This document shows positions 24,331-33,766 of a DNA stretch of 64,000 bases, in pieces (the stretch's first letter is position 1; each line of letters starts with the position of its first letter). The notes under the pieces were generated by a model. It ran no database searches. It was not told where the DNA came from and was given only the letters and a program-made list of their open reading frames with translations. Origin of the DNA: Paraclostridium hominis (GTDB taxonomy: Bacteria > Bacillota > Clostridia > Peptostreptococcales > Peptostreptococcaceae); assembly GCF_014306135.1 (NCBI RefSeq), contig NZ_JACRWD010000001.1, forward strand, positions 186,001 through 250,000, given 5' to 3'. Both the position numbers and the translations under genes were made by a program.

Positions 24331-25518
24331 ATGGAAAAAAGAAAGATATATATGGATTATTCGGCTACAACTCCTGTTAAAAAAGAGGTATTAGAGGCTA
24401 TGATGCCTTACTTTACTGAAACTTTCGGAAATGCATCAAGTTTCCATTCTTTCGGGAGAGATGCTAAAAACGTATTAGATAAATCAAGAGCAACAGTTGC
24501 AGAACTTATAAATGCAAAACCAAATGAAATATACTTTACAGCTGGTGGAACAGAAAGTGATAACTGGGCTATAGAAGGAGTTGCTTTTGCAAATAAAGCA
24601 AAAGGAAACCATATAATAACTTCTAAAGTAGAACATCATGGGATACTTCATGTTTGTGAATACTTAGAAAAACATCACGGATTTGAAGTAACTTACTTAG
24701 ATGTTGATGCAGATGGTAGAGTAAATGCACAAGATGTTGAAAAAGCTATAACAGACAAAACTATATTAATAAGTATAATGTTTGCTAATAATGAAGTTGG
24801 AACAATTCAACCTATAAAAGAAATAGGGGAAATAGCTAAGAAACACAATGTTATATTCCACACAGATGCTGTCCAAGCTGCAGGAAATATACCTATAGAT
24901 GTTAAAGAATTAAATATAGACTTAATGAGTATGTCATCTCATAAAATCTATGGACCTAAAGGTATAGGTGCTTTATACATAAGAACTGGTGTTAAATTAC
25001 ACACTTTCGTTCATGGTGGAGCACAAGAAAGAAGAAGAAGAGCTGGTACTGAAAATATACCTGGTATAGTTGGATATGCTAAAGCATGTGAACTTGCGAA
25101 AGCTAATATGGGTGAGCATATAGAAAGATTAACTGCTTTAAGAACTAGACTTATAGATGGTATATTAGAAAGAATACCTCATACAAAAGTTAACGGAAGT
25201 TTAGAATATAGACTTCCAGGAAATGTAAACTTCTCATTTGAATTTATAGAAGGAGAAGGAATATTATTAATGTTAGATATGTTAGGTATAGCTGCATCAA
25301 GTGGATCAGCTTGTACTTCAGGATCACTAGATCCATCTCATGTACTTATGGCTATGGGATTACCTCATGAGATAGCTCATGGTTCATTAAGACTTAGCAT
25401 AGGAGATTTTACAACAGAAGAAGATATCGATTTTATAATAGATAATTTACCAAAGATAATAGAAAGATTAAGAAGTATGTCGCCATTATATAACAAATTA
25501 GACAAGGGAGGTAAGTAA
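24331..25518 (+). CDS. nifS: Cysteine desulfurase NifS/IscS
   Basis: A 395-residue PLP enzyme that takes sulfur from cysteine as a persulfide for Fe-S clusters and tRNA thiolation. MDYSATTPV opens the fold, and SSHKIYGPKGIGALYIR contains the PLP lysine. FHTDAVQAAG has the cofactor-binding Asp. SSGSACTSGSLDPSHV is the mobile loop with the catalytic Cys of the group I (NifS/IscS) type. The start at 24331 is chosen because AGGAG (24317-24321) directly abuts the ATG at 24322. One base separates its stop from the nifU ATG region, so translation is probably coupled. Partner of NifU and, most likely, of MnmA encoded further on. Confidence 0.95.
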   Translation: MEKRKIYMDYSATTPVKKEVLEAMMPYFTETFGNASSFHSFGRDAKNVLDKSRATVAELINAKPNEIYFTAGGTESDNWAIEGVAFANKAKGNHIITSKVEHHGILHVCEYLEKHHGFEVTYLDVDADGRVNAQDVEKAITDKTILISIMFANNEVGTIQPIKEIGEIAKKHNVIFHTDAVQAAGNIPIDVKELNIDLMSMSSHKIYGPKGIGALYIRTGVKLHTFVHGGAQERRRRAGTENIPGIVGYAKACELAKANMGEHIERLTALRTRLIDGILERIPHTKVNGSLEYRLPGNVNFSFEFIEGEGILLMLDMLGIAASSGSACTSGSLDPSHVLMAMGLPHEIAHGSLRLSIGDFTTEEDIDFIIDNLPKIIERLRSMSPLYNKLDKGGK

Positions 25519-25519
25519 T

Positions 25520-25972
25520 ATGCAATACAGTGAAAAAGTTATGGACCATTTCATGAATCCAAGAAATGTTGGAGAAATAGAAAATGCAAGTGGAGTAGGA
25601 GAAGTTGGAAACGTAAAATGTGGAGATATAATGAGAATATATCTTGATATAGATAATGATACTAAAGTTATAAATGACGTTAAGTTTATGACTTTCGGAT
25701 GCGGATCAGCTATAGCAAGTTCTTCTATGGCTACAGAATTAATAAAAGGAAAAACTATAGATGAAGCTTTAGAAATAACTAATAAAGCTGTTGCAGAAGC
25801 TTTAGATGGTTTACCACCAGTTAAAATGCACTGTTCAGTTTTAGCTGAGCAAGCTATAAAAGCTGCGTTAATAGATTATTCTAAAAAGAATAATATACAC
25901 ATAGCTGCATTAGATGGTGTTGTTATAGAAGATGATCACGATCATCATCATGATGTTGAAGAAGAAGAGTAA
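25520..25972 (+). CDS. nifU: Fe-S cluster scaffold NifU/IscU N-terminal type
   Basis: A 150-residue scaffold protein. MQYSEKVMDHFMNPRNVGEIE is the family start. The three cluster cysteines lie in GNVKCGDIM, TFGCGSAIASSSM and MKMHCSVLAEQAI, with the stabilising Asp in KCGD. Clusters are built on it from sulfur given by NifS. Unusually it ends in an Asp/His/Glu-rich tail (DDHDHHHDVEEEE) that could hold metal. It is the last gene of the iscR operon, with a terminator 14 bases downstream. Confidence 0.95.
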   Translation: MQYSEKVMDHFMNPRNVGEIENASGVGEVGNVKCGDIMRIYLDIDNDTKVINDVKFMTFGCGSAIASSSMATELIKGKTIDEALEITNKAVAEALDGLPPVKMHCSVLAEQAIKAALIDYSKKNNIHIAALDGVVIEDDHDHHHDVEEEE

Positions 25973-25985
25973 GATAATATTAAAT

Positions 25986-26013
25986 TAAAAAGGAGCATTT
26001 GCTCCTTTTTTTT
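25986..26013 (+). terminator. Terminator of the iscR-nifS-nifU operon
   Basis: AAAAGGAGCA / TGCTCCTTTT followed by TTTTT. Confidence 0.9.
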
Positions 26014-26095
26014 ATGTGAATTTTTATATTTAATGAAACTATTTAAGTGTGTATTTCGTCTAATATATGATAAGATTTTTTAAATTGTAAGAAAA

Positions 26096-26132
26096 TCTTA
26101 AGATTTATATTAATTATTTCTTAAGATTTATA
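26096..26132 (+). promoter_or_regulatory. 14-bp direct repeat upstream of the two-component operon
   Basis: TCTTAAGATTTATA occurs exactly at 26096-26109 and 26119-26132, 23 bases apart. A TATTAT (-10-like) follows at 26136-26141. Tandem sites one or two turns apart just before a -10 are typical for OmpR-type regulators controlling their own operon. Confidence 0.5.
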
Positions 26133-26179
26133 CTTTATTATATGAATATAGAAAAAAGTAGGATTAAGAGGGTGTAATA

Positions 26180-26226
26180 ATGTATAATCAAATTCGATGA
26201 TTAATTTAAGAGAGGTATATAAATGA
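26180..26226 (+). other. Two overlapping mini-ORFs leading into the response regulator
   Basis: AAGAGGGTG precedes ATG 26180, which encodes MYNQIR and stops at 26200. That TGA overlaps a second ATG at 26197 encoding MINLREVYK, whose TGA overlaps the response-regulator ATG at 26223. Two ATGA overlaps in a row could couple translation down to the regulator. Confidence 0.3.
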
Positions 26227-26918
26227 GCAATATTTTAGTAGTAGATGATGATAAGGAAATAGTAGATTCTATTGAAATTTATTTGAAAAATGAAGGGTTT
26301 AATATATTTAAAGCTTATGATGGGATAGAGGCTTTAGATAGACTAATTAACAATGATATACATTTAATTCTCATGGATATTATGATGCCAAAATTGGATG
26401 GAATAAAGGCAACTATAAAGATTAGAGAAGAAAAAAATATTCCTATAATATTGATTTCAGCTAAAAGTGAAGATAGTGACAAAATTATTGGATTAAATAT
26501 AGGGGCAGATGATTATATAACTAAGCCATTTAATCCATTAGAACTTATAGCTAGAACTAAATCTCAATTGAGAAGATATATAAAATTAGGAACCTATGAA
26601 GCACAAGAAAATAAAGATATTCTTCAAAGTGGAGATTTAAAATTAAATATTAGTACAAAAGAAGTTTTTGTAGAAGATGAATTTGTAAAACTTACTCCTA
26701 TAGAATTTAAGATACTAAATCTTTTATTATCTAATAAAGGTAGAGTATTTTCTATAGATGAAATATATGAAAAGGTGTGGAAAGAAGATAGCTTTAATGC
26801 AGAAAATACTGTAAGTGTACATATTAGGAGGATTAGAGAAAAAATAGAGATTAATCCTAAAGAACCAAGATATTTAAAGGTGGTGTGGGGAGTTGGCTAT
26901 AAAGTCGAGAAGTTATAA
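26223..26918 (+). CDS. OmpR/PhoB family response regulator
   Basis: A 231-residue two-domain regulator. The receiver domain (1-115) has the acidic pair in VVDDDKEIVD, the phospho-acceptor Asp in LILMDIMMPKLDG, the Thr/Ser position in IILISAKSED and Lys in DDYITKPF. The C-terminal winged helix (about 130-231) has LTPIEFKILNLLL, FSIDEIYEKVW and NTVSVHIRRIREKIE, ending in VVWGVGYKVEKL. It should bind direct repeats such as the pair at 26096-26132. The partner kinase is encoded two genes on. Confidence 0.95.
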   Translation: MSNILVVDDDKEIVDSIEIYLKNEGFNIFKAYDGIEALDRLINNDIHLILMDIMMPKLDGIKATIKIREEKNIPIILISAKSEDSDKIIGLNIGADDYITKPFNPLELIARTKSQLRRYIKLGTYEAQENKDILQSGDLKLNISTKEVFVEDEFVKLTPIEFKILNLLLSNKGRVFSIDEIYEKVWKEDSFNAENTVSVHIRRIREKIEINPKEPRYLKVVWGVGYKVEKL

Positions 26919-27117
26919 TATATTCAAAATAAAAAGATGGAATATACAATTAGTTTTACATTTTGTAATGTTACTTATATTTTTCTTTTTTACTCAGTTA
27001 GGGGCTGTATTAATAGGATGTACATATTTAGAAGGAAAAATAATATTACAATTTGTAGGTTTAATTATTGCGAATTTTATATTTTATAAAGCTATGACTG
27101 GGATGAATTTATTGTAA
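26893..27117 (+). CDS. Small two-helix membrane protein between regulator and kinase
   Basis: A 74-residue ORF read in another frame from a TTG at 26893, inside the end of the regulator gene, with GGGGAG directly before it. Two hydrophobic helices (about 20-42, LVLHFVMLLIFFFFTQLGAVLIG, and 50-70) follow a basic head. It resembles nothing I know. Its place inside a regulator-kinase operon suggests a small membrane modulator of the kinase, but this is inference. The start is uncertain; a later in-frame ATG at 26968 would remove most of helix one. Confidence 0.5.
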   Translation: MAIKSRSYNIFKIKRWNIQLVLHFVMLLIFFFFTQLGAVLIGCTYLEGKIILQFVGLIIANFIFYKAMTGMNLL

Positions 27118-27137
27118 AAAGAAAAGCAGGTGGACAA

Positions 27138-29144
27138 ATGGGAAAATTAAATAAAGGTAATAAATGGATAAAAATTGTATTTTTAATTATATTTTTGATA
27201 TCAACTTCAATATTTTTAGCAACAGGGCAAAAAATGATAGAGGGATATGAATTTCATTATATAAAACAAAGTAACTTATTAGAAAAAAGTAATAAAATAT
27301 ATGCAGATAATTTTTTTGAAACGGATAACTTTGATAATCAAATTCTTCAAAATTTAATAGATAGAATGGTGGTAGCAACTTCAAATTCAGGTGATTATGA
27401 AAATGAATCGATAGAAAATGCAAAGAAAGATTTAAGTGAATTTAAAGATGTAAAATTTTTTATAAAAAATAATTCAACAGGTAAAGTTTATACAAATACT
27501 AATTATGAAAGTAATAAAGTTTTTAGAGAAAATCAAAAGGATTATTGTAATATAGAAATTGATTTAAATAATAATGAAGGCACATATACAAAAATAATCG
27601 ATAAAAAAAGATTATCATCAAGTATATATTCAAATTATTTTTGGGTAATGCAAGATAAACCAGAACCTATATCAATAAGTATATCAATTCCCAAACAGAT
27701 AAATAATTATGAGCCATTTGGATTAAGGTCATATCAAGATGATTTTAAACATTCACGTAATAATATAGATATTTTATTTAAAGTTTTAATATCTTCTGGT
27801 ATTATAAGTATAATTTCTTTAATAGCGTGTATAAAAGCTAAAGGAAAATTTATTAACAAGGATGGATTACTTTTAAATATATATAGAAAAATACCTATAG
27901 AAATTCATATTGTAGGCATAACCATGCTACTCTTTTTATTGATTTTAAATTTTAGTTATATTATATCTATAATTGCTAAATTTATATCCATTACATTAAT
28001 TATAGTGTGGATAATTTACTTTAAAAATCTAGATAAAAAGAAAGATTTAATAACTAATAGCATTACTTACAATATATGTAGGTTTTTTATAAACATAATT
28101 AAAAATATTATTAAGTATAAAAATAAACTACCCTTAGTAAAGAGATTAATTTTAGTAGAATTAATAATAGTAATTATTGCAGGTTTTATGTTTATATTTT
28201 TATATACAACTTGGTATTGGCAAGACCCATTTTTTATGCTAATTGCAATAATTGGTTTTTTAACTTTAAGTTTAATTATAATAACAGGTATTATATTAAA
28301 TAAAATAGATTATTTAGATAACATAATAGAAGGAACTAAAAAAATAAAAAGTGGAAATATAAATCATAAAATAGAAGTAAAAGGTAATGATAGATTGGCT
28401 ACATTTGCACAAGATATAAATAATTTGAGTGAAGGTCTTGAAAGTGCAATAGATGAAAAGTTTAAAAGTAAGAGAATGAAGGCTGAACTTATAACAAATG
28501 TAAGCCATGATTTAAAAACACCATTAACTTCTATAATAAACTATGTAGATTTGATAAAAAAAGAAGAAAATATACAACCAGAGTATTTAAAAGATTATAT
28601 AAATGTATTAGATAATAAATCAAAAAGATTAAAAGTTCTTATAGAAGATTTATTTGAAGCTAGCAAAGCTAGTAGTGGTAATATAGAACTTAATATTGAA
28701 AAGTTAGATTTAAATCAATTATTAAGACAAAGTATTGGAGAAAATGAAGAAAAACTTACAAATTCTAATTTGAATTTAAAAGTAAACTTACTAAAAGAAC
28801 CTGTATATATAAATTGCGATGGGAAAAGAATGTATAGGGTATTTGAAAATTTATTAATAAATATTTCTAAGTATTCACTTGAGAATACTAGAGTTTATAT
28901 AGATATGAAAGTAGATGAAGATAAAGTATATTTATCTTTTAAAAATATTTCAGCTTATGAACTTAATTTTGAAGCAGATGAAATAATTGAAAGGTTTAGA
29001 AGGGGAGATTTATCTAGAAACACAGAAGGTAGTGGATTAGGGCTTGCTATTGCTCGTGATTTAGTGGAACTTCAAGGTGGAGAATTTAATATACAGATAG
29101 ATGGAGATTTGTTTAAAGTAAACTTGGAATTTAAAAAAGTATAG
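27138..29144 (+). CDS. Membrane sensor histidine kinase
   Basis: A 668-residue kinase with an unusual many-helix input part. TM1 at about 12-30, an extracellular region to about 205, then further helices at about 214-232, 253-297 and 333-388. A HAMP-like segment (about 390-445) leads to the HisKA box NVSHDLKTPLTSIINY with the phospho-acceptor His near residue 455. HATPase_c motifs are FENLLINISKYS (N box) and EGSGLGLAIARDL (G box). It should phosphorylate the regulator at 26223. The ligand is unknown; no drug-sensing motif is apparent, and the nearest exporter gene is several genes away. AGCAGGTGG precedes the ATG. Confidence 0.92.
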   Translation: MGKLNKGNKWIKIVFLIIFLISTSIFLATGQKMIEGYEFHYIKQSNLLEKSNKIYADNFFETDNFDNQILQNLIDRMVVATSNSGDYENESIENAKKDLSEFKDVKFFIKNNSTGKVYTNTNYESNKVFRENQKDYCNIEIDLNNNEGTYTKIIDKKRLSSSIYSNYFWVMQDKPEPISISISIPKQINNYEPFGLRSYQDDFKHSRNNIDILFKVLISSGIISIISLIACIKAKGKFINKDGLLLNIYRKIPIEIHIVGITMLLFLLILNFSYIISIIAKFISITLIIVWIIYFKNLDKKKDLITNSITYNICRFFINIIKNIIKYKNKLPLVKRLILVELIIVIIAGFMFIFLYTTWYWQDPFFMLIAIIGFLTLSLIIITGIILNKIDYLDNIIEGTKKIKSGNINHKIEVKGNDRLATFAQDINNLSEGLESAIDEKFKSKRMKAELITNVSHDLKTPLTSIINYVDLIKKEENIQPEYLKDYINVLDNKSKRLKVLIEDLFEASKASSGNIELNIEKLDLNQLLRQSIGENEEKLTNSNLNLKVNLLKEPVYINCDGKRMYRVFENLLINISKYSLENTRVYIDMKVDEDKVYLSFKNISAYELNFEADEIIERFRRGDLSRNTEGSGLGLAIARDLVELQGGEFNIQIDGDLFKVNLEFKKV

Positions 29145-29147
29145 GGA

Positions 29148-29181
29148 GTAAAAAAAGAACCTGTTGCCAGGTTCTTTTTTA
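29148..29181. terminator. Bidirectional terminator, kinase / pyc
   Basis: AAAAAAGAACCTG / CAGGTTCTTTTTT around a short loop between the convergent kinase and pyruvate carboxylase genes. Confidence 0.9.
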
Positions 29182-32100
29182 TTACTTCATTTCTACTAAT
29201 AATTGTTTATCCTTTACAAGTTCATCTTGTTTTACAAGTATGTCTTTAATTATGCCATCAGTTTTTGCAACTATAACAGTTTCCATTTTCATAGCTTCAA
29301 TAACTATAATTGGCTCATTTTTCTTAACAGATTGATTTTCTTTAACTAAAACTTTAACGACTTTTCCTGGTATACTAGCACCTATTTGTAATGGGTTATT
29401 CATATCTGCTTTTACTATATCTTTTATATTTGAGCAGTAGTTATTATCCTTTATTTCTATATCTCTCATCATTCCATTTAGCTCAAATGATAAGGTTCTT
29501 GTTCCATCTTCTTTTACATCTCCAATTTCTATCAACTTTATAGTTAAAACTTTACCTTCTTCAATTTCTACCTCACATTCTTCACCAATAGATAAACCAT
29601 AGAAGTAAACATGACTTTCAAGTTTAGATATATCATTATATAATTGTAAATGCTTTAGATAGTTCTCATAAACCTTAGGGTATAGGGTATAACTTAATAT
29701 ATTTCTGATATTTGAATCCATTTTAAATTTATCATCAAGATACTTTTTAATATTTTCAAAGTTTTCATTTTCTATTAATGTTCCAGGTCTAGTTGTTATA
29801 GGTTTATCCCCTTTTAATACTATTTTTTGAATATCCTTAGGAATGCCACCTTCAGGTTGACCTATCATACCTTTGCAATAATCAACTACTGAGTCTGGGA
29901 AAGCTAAGTTTTTCCCTTCTATTAATATATTATTTTTATCAAGTTTATTTTTTACCATAAATATAGCTAAGTCACCAACAACTTTAGATGATGGAGTTAC
30001 TTTTATTATATCTCCTAATATATAGTTTGATTCTTTATATTTTTCTTTTACTTGGTCAAATTTATCAGATAAACCTAAGCTATCAACTTGAGGTTTTAAG
30101 TTAGTGTATTGACCACCAGGTATTTCATATTTATATATTTCAGCAGATGGATTACTTAAATCACTTTCAAATTTAGAATATACTTTTCTCAAATCTTTGT
30201 AATAATTTCCTAATTCTTCATATCCATATAAATCTATTTTAGTATCTCTTTCTGTATTTTTTAAAGCTTCCACAATAGCATTTAAAGATGGTTGGCTTGT
30301 AAGAGACGACATTGTTTCAAGTGCAGTATCTACAATATCAACTCCAGCTTCACTAGCCATTAAAATAGTTGCAACACCATTTCCACTAGTATCATGTGTA
30401 TGAAGATGAATAGGAGCATCTACATTTGTTTTTAACTCTTTTATAAGCTTATAGGCTGCATAGGGCTTTAAAAGTCCAGCCATATCTTTTATACATATTA
30501 TATCTGAACCTAATTCTTCTAGCTGCTTAGCCATATTTATATAATATTCTAAGTTATATTTACTCTTTGAAGGGTCTAGAATGTCTCCTGTATAACAAAT
30601 TGTAGATTCTACTATTTTTCCAGCTTCAAGAGCAGTATAAATAGATGGTTTCATATTTTCTACCCAGTTTAGAGAGTCAAATATTCTAAAAATATCTATA
30701 CCTTTATTAGAAGACTCTTTTAAAAATTCCTTTATAACATTATCCGGATAATTTTTATATCCAACACCATTAGAAGCTCTAAATAGCATTTGAAACATTA
30801 TATTAGGTATTTCTTCTCTTAATTTTTCTAATCTTAACCATGGAGATTCTTTTAAAAATCTATAAGCTACATCATAAGTAGCACCTCCCCACATCTCAAG
30901 GGAAAATAAATCTTTCATATATTCATTTGTTGGTTTTGCTACTTTTAGCAAATCATAGCTTCTAAGTCTTGTAGCAAGAAGCGATTGATGAGCATCTCTC
31001 ATTGTAGTATCTGTTATTAATAATTTTTTCTCATTTTTTATAGTATCTATATATTTTTTCTTACCAAGTTTATTAAATAAATCTCTACTGCCTTCTTTAT
31101 TTACAATAGAATCTTCTAACTTAGGAGTATATATAGTTTGGAACTTAGGCTTTTTGCTACATTTATTTTCATTAACTATTGTATTTCCTATAAATTGCAG
31201 TAATTTTGTTCCTCTATCTTTACTTTCTTTTATATCAAATAAATCAGGGTTTTCATCAATGAATTTGGTACTACATTTTCCATCTGCAAATATTTTATTA
31301 TTTAATACGTTAATTAAAAATCCAACATTTGTTTTAACTCCTCTAATTCTAAGTTCTTTTATAGAACGGATAGTTTTATTTATTGCCCCTTTAAAAGTTC
31401 TATCCCAAGAAATAGTTTTGACTAATAAACTGTCATAATAAGGACTTATAGTAGAACCTGTAAATCCATTGCCACCATCGAGTCTTATACCAAATCCTGA
31501 ACCAGTTCTATAAACTTGAACTTTTCCAGTATCGGGCATAAAATTATTTTTTGGATCTTCAGTTGTTATTCTACACTGAATAGAGTAGCCTCTTATTTGT
31601 ATGTCTTCTTGATTTTTAATATTTATTTCTTCACCATCTAATCTATGACCTTGGGCAATTAATATTTGACTTTGAACTATATCGATTCCTGTTATCATTT
31701 CAGTAACTGTATGTTCAACTTGAACTCTAGGATTCATTTCTATAAAATAAAAATTTTCATTTTCATCAACTAAAAATTCAAGTGTACCAGCATTTACATA
31801 GCCTACATGTTTGGCTATTTTTACTGCACATTTGCATATTTTTTCACGCAATTGAGTAGATAATGAAAATGCAGGAGCATATTCAATGATTTTTTGATGT
31901 CTTCTTTGAACTGAGCAATCTCTTTCGTATAAATGAACAATATTTCCATACATATCACCAAGTATTTGAACTTCTATATGCTTAGGATTTACTATAAATT
32001 TTTCTATAAAAATTATATCTTCACCAAAGGCTTTTTTAGATTCACTGCAAGCAGTTTCATATTCTATGCCTAAATTATTTTCATCATATACAACTCTCAT

Positions 32101-32613
32101 ACCTCTACCGCCACCACCATTAGAGGCTTTAAGCATGATAGGATATCCTATTTGACTGGCAATTTCTTTAGCTTCTTCAATACTCTTAATAGGTTTGTCA
32201 ATACCAGGGATAGTAGGGACACTTACGTTTTTTGCTATTTGCTTAGAGTTTATTTTATCTCCCATCATATTCATTATATCTGCAGATGGACCTATAAATA
32301 TTATTCCGTTTTCTTCACATTTACGTACAAATTCTGGATTTTCAGATAGAAATCCATATCCAGGATGTATTGCATCTACGTTTTTTTCTTTAGCTAATTT
32401 TATTATTGCATCTATATCTAAATAAGCATCTATAGGACCTTTATCTTCTCCAATTAGATATGATTCATCAGCCTTAGTCCTAAATAATGAATATTTATCT
32501 TCCTTACTGTATATACACACGCTTTTTATTCCTAATTCAGAGCAAGCTCTAAATATTCTAATGGCAATTTCACCTCTGTTGGCAACAAGTATTTTATTTA
32601 TTTTTTTAAGCAT
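29182..32613 (-). CDS. pyc: Pyruvate carboxylase
   Basis: A single-chain 1143-residue pyruvate carboxylase that makes oxaloacetate from pyruvate, bicarbonate and ATP. The biotin carboxylase domain (1-450) begins KILVANRGEIAIRIFRACSE and has the glycine-rich ATP loop KASNGGGGRGMRVV and FIEMNPRVQVEHTVTE. The carboxyltransferase domain (about 525-800) has TDTTMRDAHQSLLATRLRS, FSLEMWGGATYDVA, and HLHTHDTSGNG with the metal histidines. The PYC_OADA domain follows, and the biotinyl domain at the C-terminus carries the lysine in EAMKME. Full family length. AAAGGAG lies 11 bases before the ATG. It replenishes the TCA half-cycles of an anaerobe. Read alone on the minus strand. Confidence 0.97.
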   Translation of the reverse strand: MLKKINKILVANRGEIAIRIFRACSELGIKSVCIYSKEDKYSLFRTKADESYLIGEDKGPIDAYLDIDAIIKLAKEKNVDAIHPGYGFLSENPEFVRKCEENGIIFIGPSADIMNMMGDKINSKQIAKNVSVPTIPGIDKPIKSIEEAKEIASQIGYPIMLKASNGGGGRGMRVVYDENNLGIEYETACSESKKAFGEDIIFIEKFIVNPKHIEVQILGDMYGNIVHLYERDCSVQRRHQKIIEYAPAFSLSTQLREKICKCAVKIAKHVGYVNAGTLEFLVDENENFYFIEMNPRVQVEHTVTEMITGIDIVQSQILIAQGHRLDGEEINIKNQEDIQIRGYSIQCRITTEDPKNNFMPDTGKVQVYRTGSGFGIRLDGGNGFTGSTISPYYDSLLVKTISWDRTFKGAINKTIRSIKELRIRGVKTNVGFLINVLNNKIFADGKCSTKFIDENPDLFDIKESKDRGTKLLQFIGNTIVNENKCSKKPKFQTIYTPKLEDSIVNKEGSRDLFNKLGKKKYIDTIKNEKKLLITDTTMRDAHQSLLATRLRSYDLLKVAKPTNEYMKDLFSLEMWGGATYDVAYRFLKESPWLRLEKLREEIPNIMFQMLFRASNGVGYKNYPDNVIKEFLKESSNKGIDIFRIFDSLNWVENMKPSIYTALEAGKIVESTICYTGDILDPSKSKYNLEYYINMAKQLEELGSDIICIKDMAGLLKPYAAYKLIKELKTNVDAPIHLHTHDTSGNGVATILMASEAGVDIVDTALETMSSLTSQPSLNAIVEALKNTERDTKIDLYGYEELGNYYKDLRKVYSKFESDLSNPSAEIYKYEIPGGQYTNLKPQVDSLGLSDKFDQVKEKYKESNYILGDIIKVTPSSKVVGDLAIFMVKNKLDKNNILIEGKNLAFPDSVVDYCKGMIGQPEGGIPKDIQKIVLKGDKPITTRPGTLIENENFENIKKYLDDKFKMDSNIRNILSYTLYPKVYENYLKHLQLYNDISKLESHVYFYGLSIGEECEVEIEEGKVLTIKLIEIGDVKEDGTRTLSFELNGMMRDIEIKDNNYCSNIKDIVKADMNNPLQIGASIPGKVVKVLVKENQSVKKNEPIIVIEAMKMETVIVAKTDGIIKDILVKQDELVKDKQLLVEMK

Positions 32614-32958
32614 AAAAGCAAAAACTCCTTTCGTTTCTTTTAATATTAAAGAGTATATAGTATTTAACTTTAATTTTAAATAGTAAAAATGAAGTTCCTT
32701 AATAAATAAGATGAATATATATATTTGAATAATTTTTATGGTTTGAAAATATATAATTATCTTATTAAATAGGGGTCAAAAAGTTTAAAATCCTTAAAAT
32801 GTATAATTACTTCATAAAATTTAAGTATATTGCTTTTAAAACCTTAAAATAGGAATGCTTAAATAGTTTAAGGCATAGAAAATTAAAGAAAATTGTTAGT
32901 TTATAATCTATGTTATAATACTTAAGTGTTTAAAAAAATTTTATAAAGGAGTACTTAA
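32614..32958. other. 345-base AT-rich spacer between divergent genes
   Basis: It carries the upstream regions of pyc (minus) and of the unknown gene at 32959 (plus). CCTTAAAAT occurs twice (about 32791 and 32853), and GTTATAATAC near 32911-32920 could be a -10 for the plus gene. I see no ORF or strong hairpin. Confidence 0.3.
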
Positions 32959-33654
32959 ATGAAAAAAATTAGATATTATTTTGTTATATCATTTATATTA
33001 ATCGCTTTATCATCCATAATGTTTTTTATACATTATCTAATTTTTGGTCAAGCACTAAACACTGCATATTATTCCCTTATGAATTTATGTTTTATTCCTA
33101 TAAACAGTTTAGTTGTGACTATAATGCTTGAAAAATTGATAGATTATAGAGCTAAAAAAGATAGAATCGAAAAAATAAATATGTTAGTAGGTATATTTTT
33201 TACAGAAGTTGGTGGGAAATTAATGCATTTTATTATAGATGCAGATAAAGATGCAAAAAACTACATAACAAATTTTGAAGATTTAAATAAGATAAAAAAA
33301 TGTTTATATGAATATAATTATAAAGTTGATATGAAGTATATAGATTTATGTGCAATAAAAAATATATTAGTAGAGCATAACAATTTGTTTGTAACATTAA
33401 TAAGTAATGAGAGTATACTACAACATCAAATTTTTACAGACTTGCTTATGTCTGTAATTCACTTAAGAGATGAAATTATATTTATAGAAAAAGATAAGGA
33501 TTCAGGATTTAATATAAACCACTTAGAAAATGATGTTATAAGAGTATATAAAAATATTTCAATACAGTGGATTTCTTACTTAGAGTATTTAAGTAAATCA
33601 TATCCATTTTTATACAATAATGCTATAAGAGTTAATCCATTTAAGTTTGATTAA
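32959..33654 (+). CDS. Hypothetical membrane protein, 231 aa
   Basis: Not recognised. Two N-terminal membrane helices (about 5-28 and 38-62) are followed by a 165-residue cytoplasmic region that is mostly helical (IEKINMLVGIFFTEVGGKLMHFIIDADKDAKNYI, then IFTDLLMSVIHLRDEIIFIEKD). FFTEVGG-KLMHFI and the later HLRDE look like conserved core helices, but no catalytic motif is seen. AAAGGAG site seven bases before ATG. Single gene with a perfect terminator behind. Confidence 0.65.
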   Translation: MKKIRYYFVISFILIALSSIMFFIHYLIFGQALNTAYYSLMNLCFIPINSLVVTIMLEKLIDYRAKKDRIEKINMLVGIFFTEVGGKLMHFIIDADKDAKNYITNFEDLNKIKKCLYEYNYKVDMKYIDLCAIKNILVEHNNLFVTLISNESILQHQIFTDLLMSVIHLRDEIIFIEKDKDSGFNINHLENDVIRVYKNISIQWISYLEYLSKSYPFLYNNAIRVNPFKFD

Positions 33655-33696
33655 AAAGAATTGAGAATAGATTTATCTATTCTCAATTCTTTTTTA
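33651..33696 (+). terminator. Rho-independent terminator
   Basis: AAAAGAATTGAGAATAGA / TCTATTCTCAATTCTTTT with only a few loop bases and a T tract. Confidence 0.9.
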
Positions 33697-33766
33697 ATTT
33701 TATAAATGAATAAATATTTTTATAATGGGTATATGAATTATTGATAAAAATAAAAATTTAACAAGG

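Noticed and set aside
28314..28508. Minus-strand 64-codon ORF inside the kinase gene
   Set aside because: Lies wholly inside the HAMP/HisKA coding region and has no ribosome site.
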